From positions 2,666,001 through 2,730,000 of the forward strand of contig NZ_CP040020.1 in NCBI RefSeq assembly GCF_005280295.1: a DNA stretch of 64,000 nt, read 5' to 3'. Below the pieces are notes generated by a model. It saw nothing but the letters and a program-made list of their open reading frames with translations. It ran no database searches and was not told where the DNA came from. Positions 1-8,404 of the stretch are shown here, in pieces. Numbering within the stretch: the stretch's first letter is position 1; every line of letters begins with the position of its first letter. Source of the stretch: Brevibacterium sp. CS2 (GTDB lineage Bacteria > Actinomycetota > Actinomycetes > Actinomycetales > Brevibacteriaceae). A program made the translations under genes and the position numbers.

Positions 1-2
1 GG

Positions 3-161
3 CTGGTCGGGGCGGTGCTGGCTGAGCAGACCGATGAATGGGCCGAAGGGCGCCGCTACCTCGGGCTCGAGGTCCTGGCCCGTTGCCGACTCACGGCCGT
101 CGAGAACACCGGAGACGAGGTGAGCACCGACACCGACATCCCACTCGAACTCAGCGCCTGA
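3..161 (+). CDS. IS256-family transposase, C-terminal 52 residues (5' end outside window)
   Basis: Frame 3 is open from the window edge to TGA at 159-161. The peptide contains AEQTDEWAEGRRYL followed by GLEVLARCRLT, which matches from memory the end of mutator-type (IS256) DDE transposases of actinobacteria. The catalytic residues lie upstream and cannot be seen, so activity cannot be judged. The stop is followed within about 20 bases by a sequence typical of the right inverted repeat of such elements, so the gene sits at the element's 3' end. Confidence 0.75.
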   Translation: MVGAVLAEQTDEWAEGRRYLGLEVLARCRLTAVENTGDEVSTDTDIPLELSA

Positions 162-176
162 GACCCCTAACGAAGG

Positions 177-210
177 ATCCAACCGCTACACCACTCCAAG
201 GGACTTGACC
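177..210. repeat. Putative right terminal inverted repeat of the IS256-like element
   Basis: The sequence from 177 to 210 contains ACACCACTCCAAGGGACTTG then ACC, which resembles the imperfect 25-35 bp ends of actinobacterial IS256 elements. The partner repeat is outside the window, so this is recognition by pattern only. Confidence 0.5.
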
Positions 211-602
211 CGCCCCCGTCACGATGCGGTCTCGCGTGATCGATATGCCGGATCGGAGCATCGCGGGCCCCAGCGCCAGCGACAGCCCCGGTCACAGGCA
301 CGCCGTGGCGAGAAGGGCACCTCAGCGGTGAGGCGAGAGGGCACCGCGGCAATGGCGGTGCCGAGAGCGAGCGGCCACCTCAGCCGAGGGATGCCGGAAC
401 AGGCGGTCACCTCGCCTGCGGGCGTCACAGCAACGGGAAGAGCACCTCGGCAGCGGATGCGGGACGCCACGGGGACCCCGCGCCACGGCAGCTCGGCACC
501 TGTTCGTTCGGAGGGTTCTGAGGCCTCCCGGCACCCATCGACATTGCGAAGAATCGCGGAATCGCTCTCAGGAACCTTCGTAAATTGAGGGGTGAATGCG
601 GA
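211..602. other. Non-coding, hairpin-rich stretch between the IS end and the tRNA terminator
   Basis: No convincing gene is present: the open frames on both strands are arginine/serine-rich with no recognisable domain. Several local inverted repeats are visible, including GGCACCGC/GCGGTGCC around a 7-base loop near 335-358 and CCTCA/TGAGG near 319-332. Short motifs of the form CACCTC(A/G) recur at irregular spacing. It may be degraded sequence beside the insertion or an unrecognised structured RNA. Confidence 0.4.
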
Positions 603-632
603 GAGTGCCGGGTGGATGTCCACCCGGCACTC
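603..632 (-). terminator. Terminator of the tRNA operon
   Basis: A perfect 13-bp stem (GAGTGCCGGGTGG / CCACCCGGCACTC) with a 4-base loop begins 10 bases beyond the discriminator base of the last tRNA gene on the minus strand. There is no long T tract, as is common in high-GC actinobacteria. Confidence 0.7.
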
Positions 633-641
633 GTCCTGCTG

Positions 642-713
642 TGCGCGATACTGGGATCGAACCAGTGACCTCTTCCGTGTCAGGGAAGCGCGCTACCGCT
701 GCGCCAATCGCGC
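642..713 (-). tRNA. tRNA-Val (anticodon GAC)
   Basis: Read on the minus strand, the acceptor stem is GCGCGAT/ATCGCGC, the D arm has GCGC stems, and the anticodon stem CTTCC/GGAAG encloses loop CTGACAC, giving anticodon GAC. The T arm carries GGTTCGATCCC. No CCA is encoded. It is the last gene of the operon and differs from the neighbouring Val gene essentially only in the anticodon loop. Confidence 0.93.
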
Positions 714-772
714 TCATCCGCTCCGACAAGATGCCGAAGGGCTGTGCACTGGAGACCCGTGAGGGCCTGCCG

Positions 773-844
773 TGCGCGATACTGGGATCGAACCAGTGAC
801 CTCTTCCGTGTGAAGGAAGCGCGCTACCGCTGCGCCAATCGCGC
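773..844 (-). tRNA. tRNA-Val (anticodon CAC)
   Basis: It has the same body as the Val(GAC) gene: acceptor GCGCGAT, stem CTTCC/GGAAG, loop TTCACAC, so the anticodon is CAC. It lies 59 bases upstream of Val(GAC) on the transcript. The near-identity of the two genes suggests duplication followed by anticodon change. Confidence 0.93.
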
Positions 845-871
845 TCTGCCCGTCTGACCGGGCCGAACCTG

Positions 872-942
872 AGGTGGAGAGGGGATTCGAACCCCCGTAT
901 ACGGCTTTGCAGGCCGCTGCCTCGCCTCTCGGCCACTCCACC
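872..942 (-). tRNA. tRNA-Cys (anticodon GCA)
   Basis: The minus strand reads acceptor GGTGGAG/CTCCACC with discriminator U73, as expected for Cys. The anticodon stem GCGGC/GCCGT encloses CTGCAAA, so the anticodon is GCA. The T arm contains GGTTCGAATCC. It is the second gene of the tRNA operon. Confidence 0.95.
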
Positions 943-966
943 GTGAGACGGCCAGGCCTGTCTCCG

Positions 967-1039
967 AGCGGACGACGGGATTCGAACCCGCGACCCTCAC
1001 CTTGGCAAGGTGATGCTCTACCAGCTGAGCCACGTCCGC
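967..1039 (-). tRNA. tRNA-Gly (anticodon GCC)
   Basis: The minus strand reads acceptor GCGGACG, D arm with GGTAGAGC, anticodon stem TCACC/GGTGA enclosing TTGCCAA (anticodon GCC), and T arm GGTTCGAATCC. The discriminator is U, usual for bacterial tRNA-Gly. It is the first gene of the operon, and Gly-Cys-Val is a common order in actinobacteria. Confidence 0.95.
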
Positions 1040-1072
1040 ATGTCTCCGGGATCTCCCCGGCAACGAAAAACC

Positions 1073-1101
1073 ACTCTATACGGTCACCTCCCCGATGCCA
1101 A
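1073..1101 (-). promoter_or_regulatory. Promoter of the Gly-Cys-Val-Val tRNA operon
   Basis: On the minus strand TTGGCA (1101-1096) is followed after exactly 17 bases by TAGAGT (1078-1073), a good housekeeping-sigma promoter. It ends about 33 bases upstream of the 5' end of tRNA-Gly. Confidence 0.65.
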
Positions 1102-1219
1102 ATCTCCATCGGCATCCGGTCGCGTGACGCTCCTCACACCCGATCCGGACGAGGCGCACTCACCTGCGAGGACGCCTCCCCCGGTCCACCCGGTTCAGCG
1201 AGCTCCCACGCGCGATCAA

Positions 1220-1225
1220 TACACT
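1220..1225 (+). promoter_or_regulatory. -10 hexamer TACACT of a probable leaderless promoter
   Basis: TACACT is followed by 7 bases and then the GTG start of the PGPGW gene, leaving no room for a ribosome binding site. The same arrangement recurs at several other genes here. No clear -35 is seen. Confidence 0.45.
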
Positions 1226-1232
1226 GGAGCGC

Positions 1233-1703
1233 GTGGGAGCGAGGGACACGAGACCGGCGGGCTGGCTGTCGCGTTCGCACAAGCACGGCCCCTCCTGGTT
1301 GCGCCGTGCCCGCCTGGGCTTCTTCCGCTGGCGCGCGACGATCCACCGCAACCCCCAGGCCTCGTTCGTCTACAAATGGTGCGTCGGCACCCTCGGCGGG
1401 CTCATCATCGCCGGCGGGCTCGTGCTCGTACCGCTGCCGGGCCCGGGCTGGGTCATCGTCTTCGTCGGCGTCGCGATCGTCGCCTCCGAGTTCGAATGGG
1501 CGCGCGACCTCCTCCACTGGGGCCGAGCACTCCTCCACCGCTGGACGGTGTGGCTGACCCGCCGCCACTGGAGCGTCCGCCTGCTCGTCGCCGGCGCCAC
1601 CTGCGCCTTCGTGCTCGCCGTGGTATGGACGATGCTGCGCCTCATCGGCCTGCCGTCCTGGGTGCCCGGCTGGCTCGTCCCCGGCTGGCTCGGCCTCGAC
1701 TAG
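1233..1703 (+). CDS. PGPGW-motif membrane protein (TIGR02611 type)
   Basis: This 156-residue membrane protein belongs to the PGPGW family (putative transmembrane protein, PF09656). The hallmark PGPGW is at residues 69-73, between a hydrophobic helix at about 50-66 and a second at 74-86. A third helix lies at 117-138 and the N-terminus is basic. No biochemical function is established for the family. The GTG start is preferred because it is 7 bases after a TACACT -10 hexamer and no Shine-Dalgarno sequence precedes it, so translation is probably leaderless. It stands alone, convergent with ppk2 downstream. Confidence 0.8.
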   Translation: MGARDTRPAGWLSRSHKHGPSWLRRARLGFFRWRATIHRNPQASFVYKWCVGTLGGLIIAGGLVLVPLPGPGWVIVFVGVAIVASEFEWARDLLHWGRALLHRWTVWLTRRHWSVRLLVAGATCAFVLAVVWTMLRLIGLPSWVPGWLVPGWLGLD

Positions 1704-1739
1704 CTGTGATGTCCAGGGAGGTTGTACCGCCTCGCAGCG

Positions 1740-2654
1740 CTAGGACTTCTTCGGCCTGCTCGCCTCGAGTCGTGCAAGCTCCGCGGCCGGGTCGAAATCG
1801 CCCTGCGGCCATTCGAGACCGAGCTGCTGGAGCTCGTTGATGAGGATCCGGGTGACGGCCCAGCGCGAGTACCACTTCCGGTTCGCCGGCACGACGAACC
1901 ATGGTGCCCCGGCGCGTGAGGTCCGGTCGAGCACGTCCTGGAACGCTGTCGTGTAGTTCCCCCATGCGGCACGATCGGAGATGTCGGATGCGGAGTGCTT
2001 CCACTGCTTGTCGGCCCGGACGAGACGGTCGCGCAGCCGCTCCTCCTGCTCGTCGGGCGAGATCGTGAGCATGACCTTGACCACGCGGATGCCGCTCTCG
2101 TGGAGGCCCTCCTCGAACTCGTTGATGACGTCGTAGCGCTCCTCCCACACCTTCTGCGGGGCCAGGCCGTGCATCCGCACCGCGAGGATGTCCTCGTAGT
2201 GGGAGCGGTCGAACACGCCGATGTTGCCCCAGCGCGGCAGCCGCCGGTAGACGCGCCACAGGAAGTAGTGCGCCGCCTCCTCCGCGGTGGGCACGCCGAA
2301 CGCCGCGACCTCGACGCCGTGCGGGCTCAAAGCGCCGACGACGTGTTTGACGAGCCCGCCCTTCCCTGCGCTGTCGCGACCCTGGATGATGAGCAGCACC
2401 GAGTGCTGGAGGCCGTTGACGGCGGCGTTGGCGAACAGGCGCTCCTGGAGGTCGGAGAGCACCGCGTTGTCGAGCGACTGCGCGATCTTCCCGTCGGCCT
2501 TACCGCCGGAGAACCCGGGTGTGGCCTCGGGGTCGACGGCATCGAAGCTGTTGCCGGGAGCGAACCGGAGGAGGTCGGCGACCTCGCTCGGTGCGGCCTG
2601 CGGGACGTTGGCCGCGAGCGGCGGCACCTCGGCGGGCCGGATCTTCACACTCAC
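1740..2654 (-). CDS. ppk2: Polyphosphate kinase 2 family protein (polyphosphate:nucleotide phosphotransferase)
   Basis: PPK2 enzymes transfer phosphate between polyphosphate and nucleotides, usually making nucleoside di- or triphosphates from polyphosphate. The 304-residue protein has Walker A GRDSAGKGG at 92-100 and Walker B FDRSHYED at 148-155, preceded by FLWRVYRRLP. This context resembles the class III/TIGR03709 group rather than the short class I enzymes, but class assignment is inference. The GTG start overlaps the zapE stop by 4 bases (GTGA), so the two are translationally coupled. No phosphate-regulatory site was seen. Confidence 0.88.
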   Translation of the reverse strand: MSVKIRPAEVPPLAANVPQAAPSEVADLLRFAPGNSFDAVDPEATPGFSGGKADGKIAQSLDNAVLSDLQERLFANAAVNGLQHSVLLIIQGRDSAGKGGLVKHVVGALSPHGVEVAAFGVPTAEEAAHYFLWRVYRRLPRWGNIGVFDRSHYEDILAVRMHGLAPQKVWEERYDVINEFEEGLHESGIRVVKVMLTISPDEQEERLRDRLVRADKQWKHSASDISDRAAWGNYTTAFQDVLDRTSRAGAPWFVVPANRKWYSRWAVTRILINELQQLGLEWPQGDFDPAAELARLEASRPKKS

Positions 2655-3673
2655 TTCTCCTCCCGGCCGGCCAGCGCGGTGAGGCGCGACAGGCAGCGGA
2701 GATACTTCTTCTTGTAGCCGCCGGCGAGCATGTCGTCGGTGAAGACCGCGTCGAGACGGGCGCCGGAGTTGTGGATGTCGACGCCGCGGTCGTACATCCG
2801 GTCGACGAGGGCGACGAACCGCAGCGCGACGCCCTCGTTCTCGATCGTCTCGACATCGTCCCAGAGAACCGCGTCGACGTCACCGAGCATCCGGCCGTAG
2901 CGCGAGGGGTGGACGGTCGAGAGGTGGTCGAGGAGCTCCCCGAACCGATCCCGGGCGACGATGCCCTCGGCGTTCCCCGCGAGCTCGTCGAGCTCCGCTG
3001 AGGTGAGCGCCTCGGGCGGGGTGGGCGCTCCGCGGTGGCGGTAGTCGTCGCCGTCGATCCGCTGCACCGAGAACTGATCGGCCAGCGCCTGGATCTCCCG
3101 CAGGAAGTCCTGGGCGGCGAAACGTCCCTGGCCGAGCGCGCCGGGCAGGGTGTTCGAGGTGGCGACGATCTTCACCCCGGCGTCGGTGAGCTCGCGCATG
3201 AGACGGGACATCATCACCGTGTCGCCGGGGTCGTCGAGCTCGAACTCGTCGATGCACACGAGCTTCATCTGCGAGAGCTGCTCACGAGCCTTCTGGAATC
3301 CGAGCGCTCCGATCAGGCTCGTGTACTCGACGAAGGTGCCGAACGTCGCCGGTTTGTCGTGGGCGTGCCAGGCCGAGGCGAGGAGGTGGGTCTTGCCCAC
3401 GCCGTAGCCGCCGTCGAGGTAGACGCCCTTGGTGGCACCCTTCTTCTCGCCTCCGCCGAACAGTTTGGCGAGCATCCCCTGCTTGGGCTTCGCGGTGACG
3501 AAGTCACGCAGCGTGTCGCGGGCCTCGGCCTGCGAGGGCTGGGCGGGATCCGGCCGGTAGCTGTCGAAGGACACGTTCTCGAAGTGCGGCGGCGGGACGA
3601 GACCGGCGATGAGCTCGTCGGGGGCGACCCGCGGGTTCCGGTCCGTCAGCGCGACGGTCTGCGATGCATTCAC
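2651..3673 (-). CDS. zapE: ZapE/AFG1-family ATPase
   Basis: This is an AAA+ P-loop ATPase of the ZapE (AFG1-like) family; in Escherichia coli ZapE associates with FtsZ at the late divisome. From the chosen GTG the protein is 340 residues, with Walker A GGYGVGKT at 88-95, Walker B IDEFE at 141-145 and a sensor segment IVATSNTLPG. The C-terminal region matches the family in length. The GTG at 3673 is preferred over an in-frame TTG three codons upstream because a TAGACT -10 hexamer sits 8 bases before it. It is the first gene of a two-gene unit with ppk2. The divisome role here is inferred from the family. Confidence 0.85.
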   Translation of the reverse strand: MNASQTVALTDRNPRVAPDELIAGLVPPPHFENVSFDSYRPDPAQPSQAEARDTLRDFVTAKPKQGMLAKLFGGGEKKGATKGVYLDGGYGVGKTHLLASAWHAHDKPATFGTFVEYTSLIGALGFQKAREQLSQMKLVCIDEFELDDPGDTVMMSRLMRELTDAGVKIVATSNTLPGALGQGRFAAQDFLREIQALADQFSVQRIDGDDYRHRGAPTPPEALTSAELDELAGNAEGIVARDRFGELLDHLSTVHPSRYGRMLGDVDAVLWDDVETIENEGVALRFVALVDRMYDRGVDIHNSGARLDAVFTDDMLAGGYKKKYLRCLSRLTALAGREEK

Positions 3674-3681
3674 AAGGCACA

Positions 3682-3687
3682 AGTCTA
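3682..3687 (-). promoter_or_regulatory. -10 hexamer TAGACT upstream of zapE
   Basis: Minus-strand TAGACT ends 8 bases before the GTG start of zapE, suggesting a leaderless or nearly leaderless transcript and supporting the start chosen. Confidence 0.45.
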
Positions 3688-5641
3688 CTCAGGCCGCCCG
3701 CCCGCGGACCCGCCGCCGGGGGGCGATTGCCACAGCCGGTCGCGACTCTCGGGTAACTTGGTCAGTGACGACACATGCATCACTCAGCAGATTCCAAAGT
3801 TTCGGTCGGGTGCACACGGCTCTCCGTCGTGCACACTCCAGATAGGTCCTCGACGATGACGATCTCGCTCCGCACACTTCTCCGTTCGGTTCTCGCTGCT
3901 GTGATCTGCGTGGTGATGCTGGTGAGCACGCTGCCTGCAGCCGCGGCTGCGGGCGCGGTCACACCCATCGCCCCGAAGTTCAATGACACGAACGGCACCG
4001 TCTACATCAACGAGCAGCACGGAGTGCGCTTCCACATCGACGTCGACGGGACCGAAGTCACCAAGGACGGCCTGCCCTACGCCCGACCCGGCACGTTCAC
4101 CGCGGAGCACGGGATCCGCGCCGGCGTCCCGATCACCGTCACCGCGGTCTCTGCAGGACCCCCGACCGTGCTCACCGGCACCACCGAATGAACGCACACC
4201 CTCACGGTGCACGAACCGGTCACTCCGATCCCCCCGAAGTTCAACGACGGGCCCTGATCCGGTCATCCCTCAGGGACCGACCTTCGACGACTGGGAACCC
4301 TCGGTGCGGATCCCGGCCGATCGCGGCGTCCGCTATCACATCGACGTCGACGGGACAGCAGTCACCAAGGACGGCCTCGATTAGGCCAAGCCCGACCGAT
4401 ACACCGCTGCCGATGGCATCCGGACCGGAGTGCCGATCACCATCACTGCGGTGTCGGCAGGCCCACCGACTGTCATCGGCGGGACCACGGAATGGACGCA
4501 CGAGTTTCCGGTGCGACTGGACCGTCCACTGGACGCGGGCGACGAGTTCGACGACGAATCTCCGCTGCCGGGCACCGGCTGGACCGTCTACGACACGACC
4601 CGCTCGAATCTCCCTTCCGATGTCAACACGATCCATACAAAAGATGCCGTGCGAGTCCGCGACGGCGACCTCGAGATCCGCACTGCCCGGCACTGCCTGA
4701 CCGGCGACGAGATCGCCTCGGCGGAGAACGAGAGCCCGGACGGAGCGGTGTGCCCGGAGGGTACCCGCACGATGTACACCTCGGGTCGGATCAACACCGA
4801 TTTCCTCTACGACGCCCCGTTCGAGATGGAAGTCAGGGCACGGATGTCCGATGACATGATCGACGGCATGTATTTCGCAGCGTGGCTGCTCAATGATCAG
4901 CCGTACTGCACGGCACCCGGGGTCGAGAAATCGCAGATGACGGAGATCGACACCACGGAGGTGCTGTCGGCGCGCGCCAAGACGACGAACACCACCCATG
5001 TGACGTGCGAGAAGCGCGAGAACGCCACCGGCACCCGACGGGACGGGCACAGCATGCCCGGGCAGATCGCGGGAGCGTGGAACACCTACCGGATGACCTG
5101 GGACGGCTACGCGGTGCGCTACTACTTCAACGATCAGCTCGTGCCGTCGGTCCGCGGACAGACACCCGAGACCACTGCCGAGACGCTCCGGATGGAGGTC
5201 GACGAGTTCCGGAGCGCGCTCAACGACCACCCGTATCAGATCATCATCAACTCCTACGTCTTCCCCGACACGGTCACCTGGGTGCCGCCGCCGAAGCACG
5301 ATGAGCCCTTCCCCGCCCGTGTCGACCGGGTCGACTACCTGCGGATGAAGCCGCTCGACGACGTGTACCCCCGTGGTGCGATCGGCCGCGAGTGGTCGAG
5401 CACCGACGAACTCGGCGCCCCCGTCTCCCCCGAACAGGATGCCGGGCCGGCCAGCGCCCGCAAGCAGGAGTTCGAGCACGGCACCGTCTACTGGTCCCCG
5501 GACACCGGAGCCCACGCCGTCACCGGCGCCATCGCACGCACGTACGAGGATCTCGACGGGCCCGAGGGGTCACTCGGACTGCCGACTTCCGATGAGCGCG
5601 CGCTCCGCGACGGCGGTGCGTCTCAGAGCTTCGAGGGTGGT

Positions 5642-5759
5642 CAGATCCACTGGTCACGCGACGCCGGAGCCCACGCCACCCGCGGCGCCATCCAACGCCA
5701 CTGGCGCTCCCAGGGCTGGGAGAACGGTCGGCTCGGATACCCCACCAGTGAGGAGACCC
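5642..5759 (+). repeat. LGFP-region repeat, copy 1 (118 bp)
   Basis: This segment and 5963-6080 differ at about three positions over 118 bp, with a period of 321 bp (107 codons, two LGFP units). The near identity suggests recent duplication or gene conversion inside the otherwise degraded gene. Confidence 0.85.
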
Positions 5760-5962
5760 GCACCGACGCAGGAGCAGCCACCCAGACCTTCCAGGGCGGC
5801 ACCCTCTACTGGACCGCGAAGACCGGAGTCACCACCACCCGCGGCGCCATCGCCACCCGCCACCGCACCCACGGCGGACCCGACGGCTGGCTCGGCCTCC
5901 CCCTCGCAGACAAAGGACGACTCCGCAAGAACGGCGGCGCCTCCCAACGCTTCGAGGGCGGC

Positions 5963-6080
5963 CAGATCCACTGGTCACGCGACACCGGAGCCCACGCCAC
6001 CCGCGGCGCCATCCAACGCCACTGGCGCTCCCAGGGCTGGGAGAACGGCCGGCTCGGCTACCCCACCAGTGAGGAGACCC
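5963..6080 (+). repeat. LGFP-region repeat, copy 2 (118 bp)
   Basis: Second copy of the repeat at 5642-5759, in the same frame and orientation. Confidence 0.85.
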
Positions 6081-6173
6081 CCGTCGCAGGCGGAGGGGTG
6101 CGCCAGACCTTCGAGGGCGGCACCCTCTACTGGCAGCCGGGACGCGGCGTCCGCGTCGAGAACTGAGAGCCCC

Positions 6174-6203
6174 TGAGCCCCTGGCGGACCCGCCGGGGGC
6201 TCA
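6174..6203. terminator. Hairpin between the convergent glycosidase pseudogene and era
   Basis: TGAGCCCC / GGGGCTCA arms with an inner GGCG/CGCC pairing form a strong stem that includes the era stop codon. It can serve both strands. Confidence 0.6.
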
Positions 6204-7142
6204 GGAGAAGTCGAAGCCGAGGCGCCCGAGCTGCTTGGGGTCGCGCTGCCAGTCCTTCGCGACCTTGACGTGGAGGTCGAGGTAGATCGGGGTGCCGAGG
6301 AGCGCCTGGATCCCCTGCCGCGCCCGGGTGCCGATCTCCTTGAGCCGCGCACCCCGCTTGCCGATGACGATCGCCTTTTGGCTGGGCCGCTCGACGTAGA
6401 TGTTCACGTGCACATCCCACAGCGGGTGGTCCTCGTCGCGGCCCTCGCGCGGCCCCATCTCCTCCACCTGCACCGCGAGCGAGTGCGGGAGCTCGTCGCG
6501 CACACCCTCGAGCAGCGCCTCGCGGACGAGCTCGGCGACCATGACCGATTCCGGCTCGTCGGTGAGCTCCCCGTCGGGGTACAGCCGGGGCGAGGGCGGG
6601 AGGTGCCCGGCGAGCACGCTGTCCACGGTGTCGACCTGGAAGTCGTCCTGCGCGGACACCGGCACGATGTCGGCGAACTCCCCGAGCTCGCCGACCGCCA
6701 TGAGCGCCTGCGCCACCCGCTCCCGGTCGACGAGGTCGGTCTTCGTCACGAGCGCGACGACCGGGGTGCGGCGTGCAACCTGCTGGAGCTGCTCGGCGAT
6801 GTAGCGGTCGCCCGGTCCGATCTTCTCGTTCGCCGGCAGGCAGAAGCCGATGACGTCGACCTCGGACAGGGTGGACACGACGAGGTCGTTGAGGCGCGCG
6901 CCGAGCAGGGTGCGCGGCCGGTGCAGGCCCGGGGTGTCGACGAGCACGAGCTGGTGGTCCGGCCGGTGGACGATGCCGCGGATCGTGTGCCGGGTGGTCT
7001 GCGGCTTCGCCGAGGTGATGGCGATCTTCGCCCCGACGAGCGCGTTCGTCAGCGTGGACTTGCCGGTGTTCGGCCGCCCCACGAAGCAGGCGAAGCCGGC
7101 GCGGTGGCCCTCGGGGACGTCGGGATCGATGAGCGATGTCAT
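6201..7142 (-). CDS. era: GTPase Era
   Basis: Era is an essential GTPase that binds the 3' end of 16S rRNA and acts in 30S subunit assembly. The 313-residue protein has G1 GRPNTGKS (22-29), G3 DTPG (69-72), G4 TKTD (133-136) and a C-terminal KH domain with VIGKRGARLKEIG at 259-271. Length and order are normal. The ATG overlaps the upstream hlyC/corC stop by 4 bases. It is the last gene of the long minus-strand hrcA operon, next to ybeY, another 16S maturation factor. Confidence 0.96.
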   Translation of the reverse strand: MTSLIDPDVPEGHRAGFACFVGRPNTGKSTLTNALVGAKIAITSAKPQTTRHTIRGIVHRPDHQLVLVDTPGLHRPRTLLGARLNDLVVSTLSEVDVIGFCLPANEKIGPGDRYIAEQLQQVARRTPVVALVTKTDLVDRERVAQALMAVGELGEFADIVPVSAQDDFQVDTVDSVLAGHLPPSPRLYPDGELTDEPESVMVAELVREALLEGVRDELPHSLAVQVEEMGPREGRDEDHPLWDVHVNIYVERPSQKAIVIGKRGARLKEIGTRARQGIQALLGTPIYLDLHVKVAKDWQRDPKQLGRLGFDFS

Positions 7143-8398
7143 GGCGTGACCGCCTCCTGGGTCTCGGTGACGACGACGTGGGTGATGCGGTGGCGGCGGC
7201 CCTGACCGGGCAGCGCGCGGACGCTGAGGCCGGCGATGACCGCCTCGGAGCCCTCGATCGGCACGCGGCCGATCTCCTTGGTCAGCAGCCCGCCGACGGT
7301 GGTGACGTCGTCCTCCTCGATCCGCACGTCGAAGTGGTCGGCGAAGTCCTCGATCTGGGTGCGTGTGCTCACGTGGAAGACGCCCGGGGTGATCTCGGCG
7401 ATGTCGGCGTCGGCGACGTCGTGCTCGTCATCGATCTCGCCGACGATCTCCTCGACGATGTCCTCGATGGTGATGATCCCCGCGGTGCCGCCGTACTCGT
7501 CGACGACGACGGCGACGTGGTTGCTCTCGCGCTGCATCTGCCGCAGCAGGTCGTCGACGGCCTTGGTGTCGGGCACGAAGGCGACGGACCGGGCGAGCGC
7601 GCGGACCGGCGTGCCCTGCTCCTCCGGGTGCGCGTGCAGCCGGCGGGCGACGTCCTTGAGGTAGAGCACGCCGATGATGTCGTCGACGTCCTCGCCGATC
7701 ACCGGGATGCGGGAGAAGCCCGAGCGGAGGAACAGGCTCATCGCCTTGGCGAGCGGGATCTCCGCGTCCACGGTGACGAGGTCGGTGCGCGGCACCATGA
7801 CCCGGTAGGTGCGGGTGTCGCCGAGGTCGAACACGCTCTTGATCATGTCGCGCTCGTCGTCCTCGATGACATCGGCGCGGTCGACGAGGTCGCGCAGCTG
7901 CTCCTCGGACACGAACGGGCCGTCGCGGTACACCTGGGCCGGGGTGAGCATGTTGCCCATCCACACGAGCACGCGGGCGAACGGGCCGAGCGCGGTGCGC
8001 AGCCCGGCGACGAGCCCGCCGAGGGCGAGCGACACCGACAGCGAGCGCCGCCGGCCGATCGTGCGCGGGGAGATCCCGGCGACGACGAACACCGCGATCG
8101 AGGCGGTGAGCACGGTGCACAGCACCATCTGCCAGCTCGCATCGAACACCGCGTTGTAGGCCATCGCGACGAACACCGTGGCCATCGCCTCGAACACCTG
8201 ACGGGAGAAGGTGAGGACGTTGATGTGGGTGGGCAGGTCGGCGAGGATCCGGGCGACCTTGGCGGCGCCGCGGCGACCGTCCTCGACCGCGTCGGCGATC
8301 TGGTGATGGGACACCGCCCAGAGTGCGGCGTCCGCGGCGGCGAGCATCGCGGCCACGGCGAGGCAGACGAGCGCGAGGGCGAAGAACAGCAGGATCAC
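7139..8398 (-). CDS. Hemolysin/CorC (CNNM-type) membrane protein with CBS domains
   Basis: This is a 419-residue member of the HlyC/CorC family, linked in other bacteria to Mg2+/Co2+ homeostasis. The N-terminal DUF21/CNNM region carries about three or four hydrophobic segments (1-25, 50-75, 90-110, 120-140). A tandem CBS pair follows (VMVPRTDLVTV through TAGIITIEDIVEEIVGEI), then a C-terminal CorC/HlyC domain (about 335-410) with TVGGLLTKEIGRVP. The GTG start is 6 bases after the ybeY stop. In actinobacteria this gene usually lies between ybeY and era, as here. The transported ion is not shown by the sequence. Confidence 0.88.
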   Translation of the reverse strand: MILLFFALALVCLAVAAMLAAADAALWAVSHHQIADAVEDGRRGAAKVARILADLPTHINVLTFSRQVFEAMATVFVAMAYNAVFDASWQMVLCTVLTASIAVFVVAGISPRTIGRRRSLSVSLALGGLVAGLRTALGPFARVLVWMGNMLTPAQVYRDGPFVSEEQLRDLVDRADVIEDDERDMIKSVFDLGDTRTYRVMVPRTDLVTVDAEIPLAKAMSLFLRSGFSRIPVIGEDVDDIIGVLYLKDVARRLHAHPEEQGTPVRALARSVAFVPDTKAVDDLLRQMQRESNHVAVVVDEYGGTAGIITIEDIVEEIVGEIDDEHDVADADIAEITPGVFHVSTRTQIEDFADHFDVRIEEDDVTTVGGLLTKEIGRVPIEGSEAVIAGLSVRALPGQGRRHRITHVVVTETQEAVTP

Positions 8399-8404
8399 GG
8401 CGGC

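Larger units (their letters stand above)
1..210 (+). mobile_element. Right end of an IS256-family insertion sequence
   Basis: It comprises the transposase C-terminus (3-161) and the terminal sequence to about 210. The left end and any target duplication are outside the window. The outer boundary is placed after GGGACTTGACC because family ends usually finish this way. The element lies about 430 bp from the 3' end of a tRNA operon. The exact edge needs the other copy or the left repeat. Confidence 0.6.
3856..6166 (+). pseudogene. Degraded secreted GH16-like glycoside hydrolase with Ig-like and LGFP repeats
   Basis: ATG at 3856 begins a signal peptide (basic start, hydrophobic core, A-rich cleavage region near residue 33). 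It is followed by repeats of an Ig-like domain carrying HIDVDGTEVTKDG and ITVTAVSAGPPTV. Reading is broken by TGA 4189-4191, where the later copy has TGG for Trp. A second TGA lies at 4255-4257, a frame change follows before 4262, and TAG 4382-4384 replaces a Tyr codon. From 4385 frame 2 is open to 6166. That part holds a concanavalin-like domain with the GH16 catalytic pattern E-I-D-T-T-E (about 4948-4965), then about five LGFP-type repeats (SLGLPTS, RLGYPTS, WLGLPLA) that bind cell walls in related proteins. The intact 3' part would lack a secretion signal. Confidence 0.8.

Noticed and set aside
205..588. 127-codon plus-strand frame after the IS end
   Set aside because: No ribosome site, arginine/serine-rich composition and no similarity that I can recognise.
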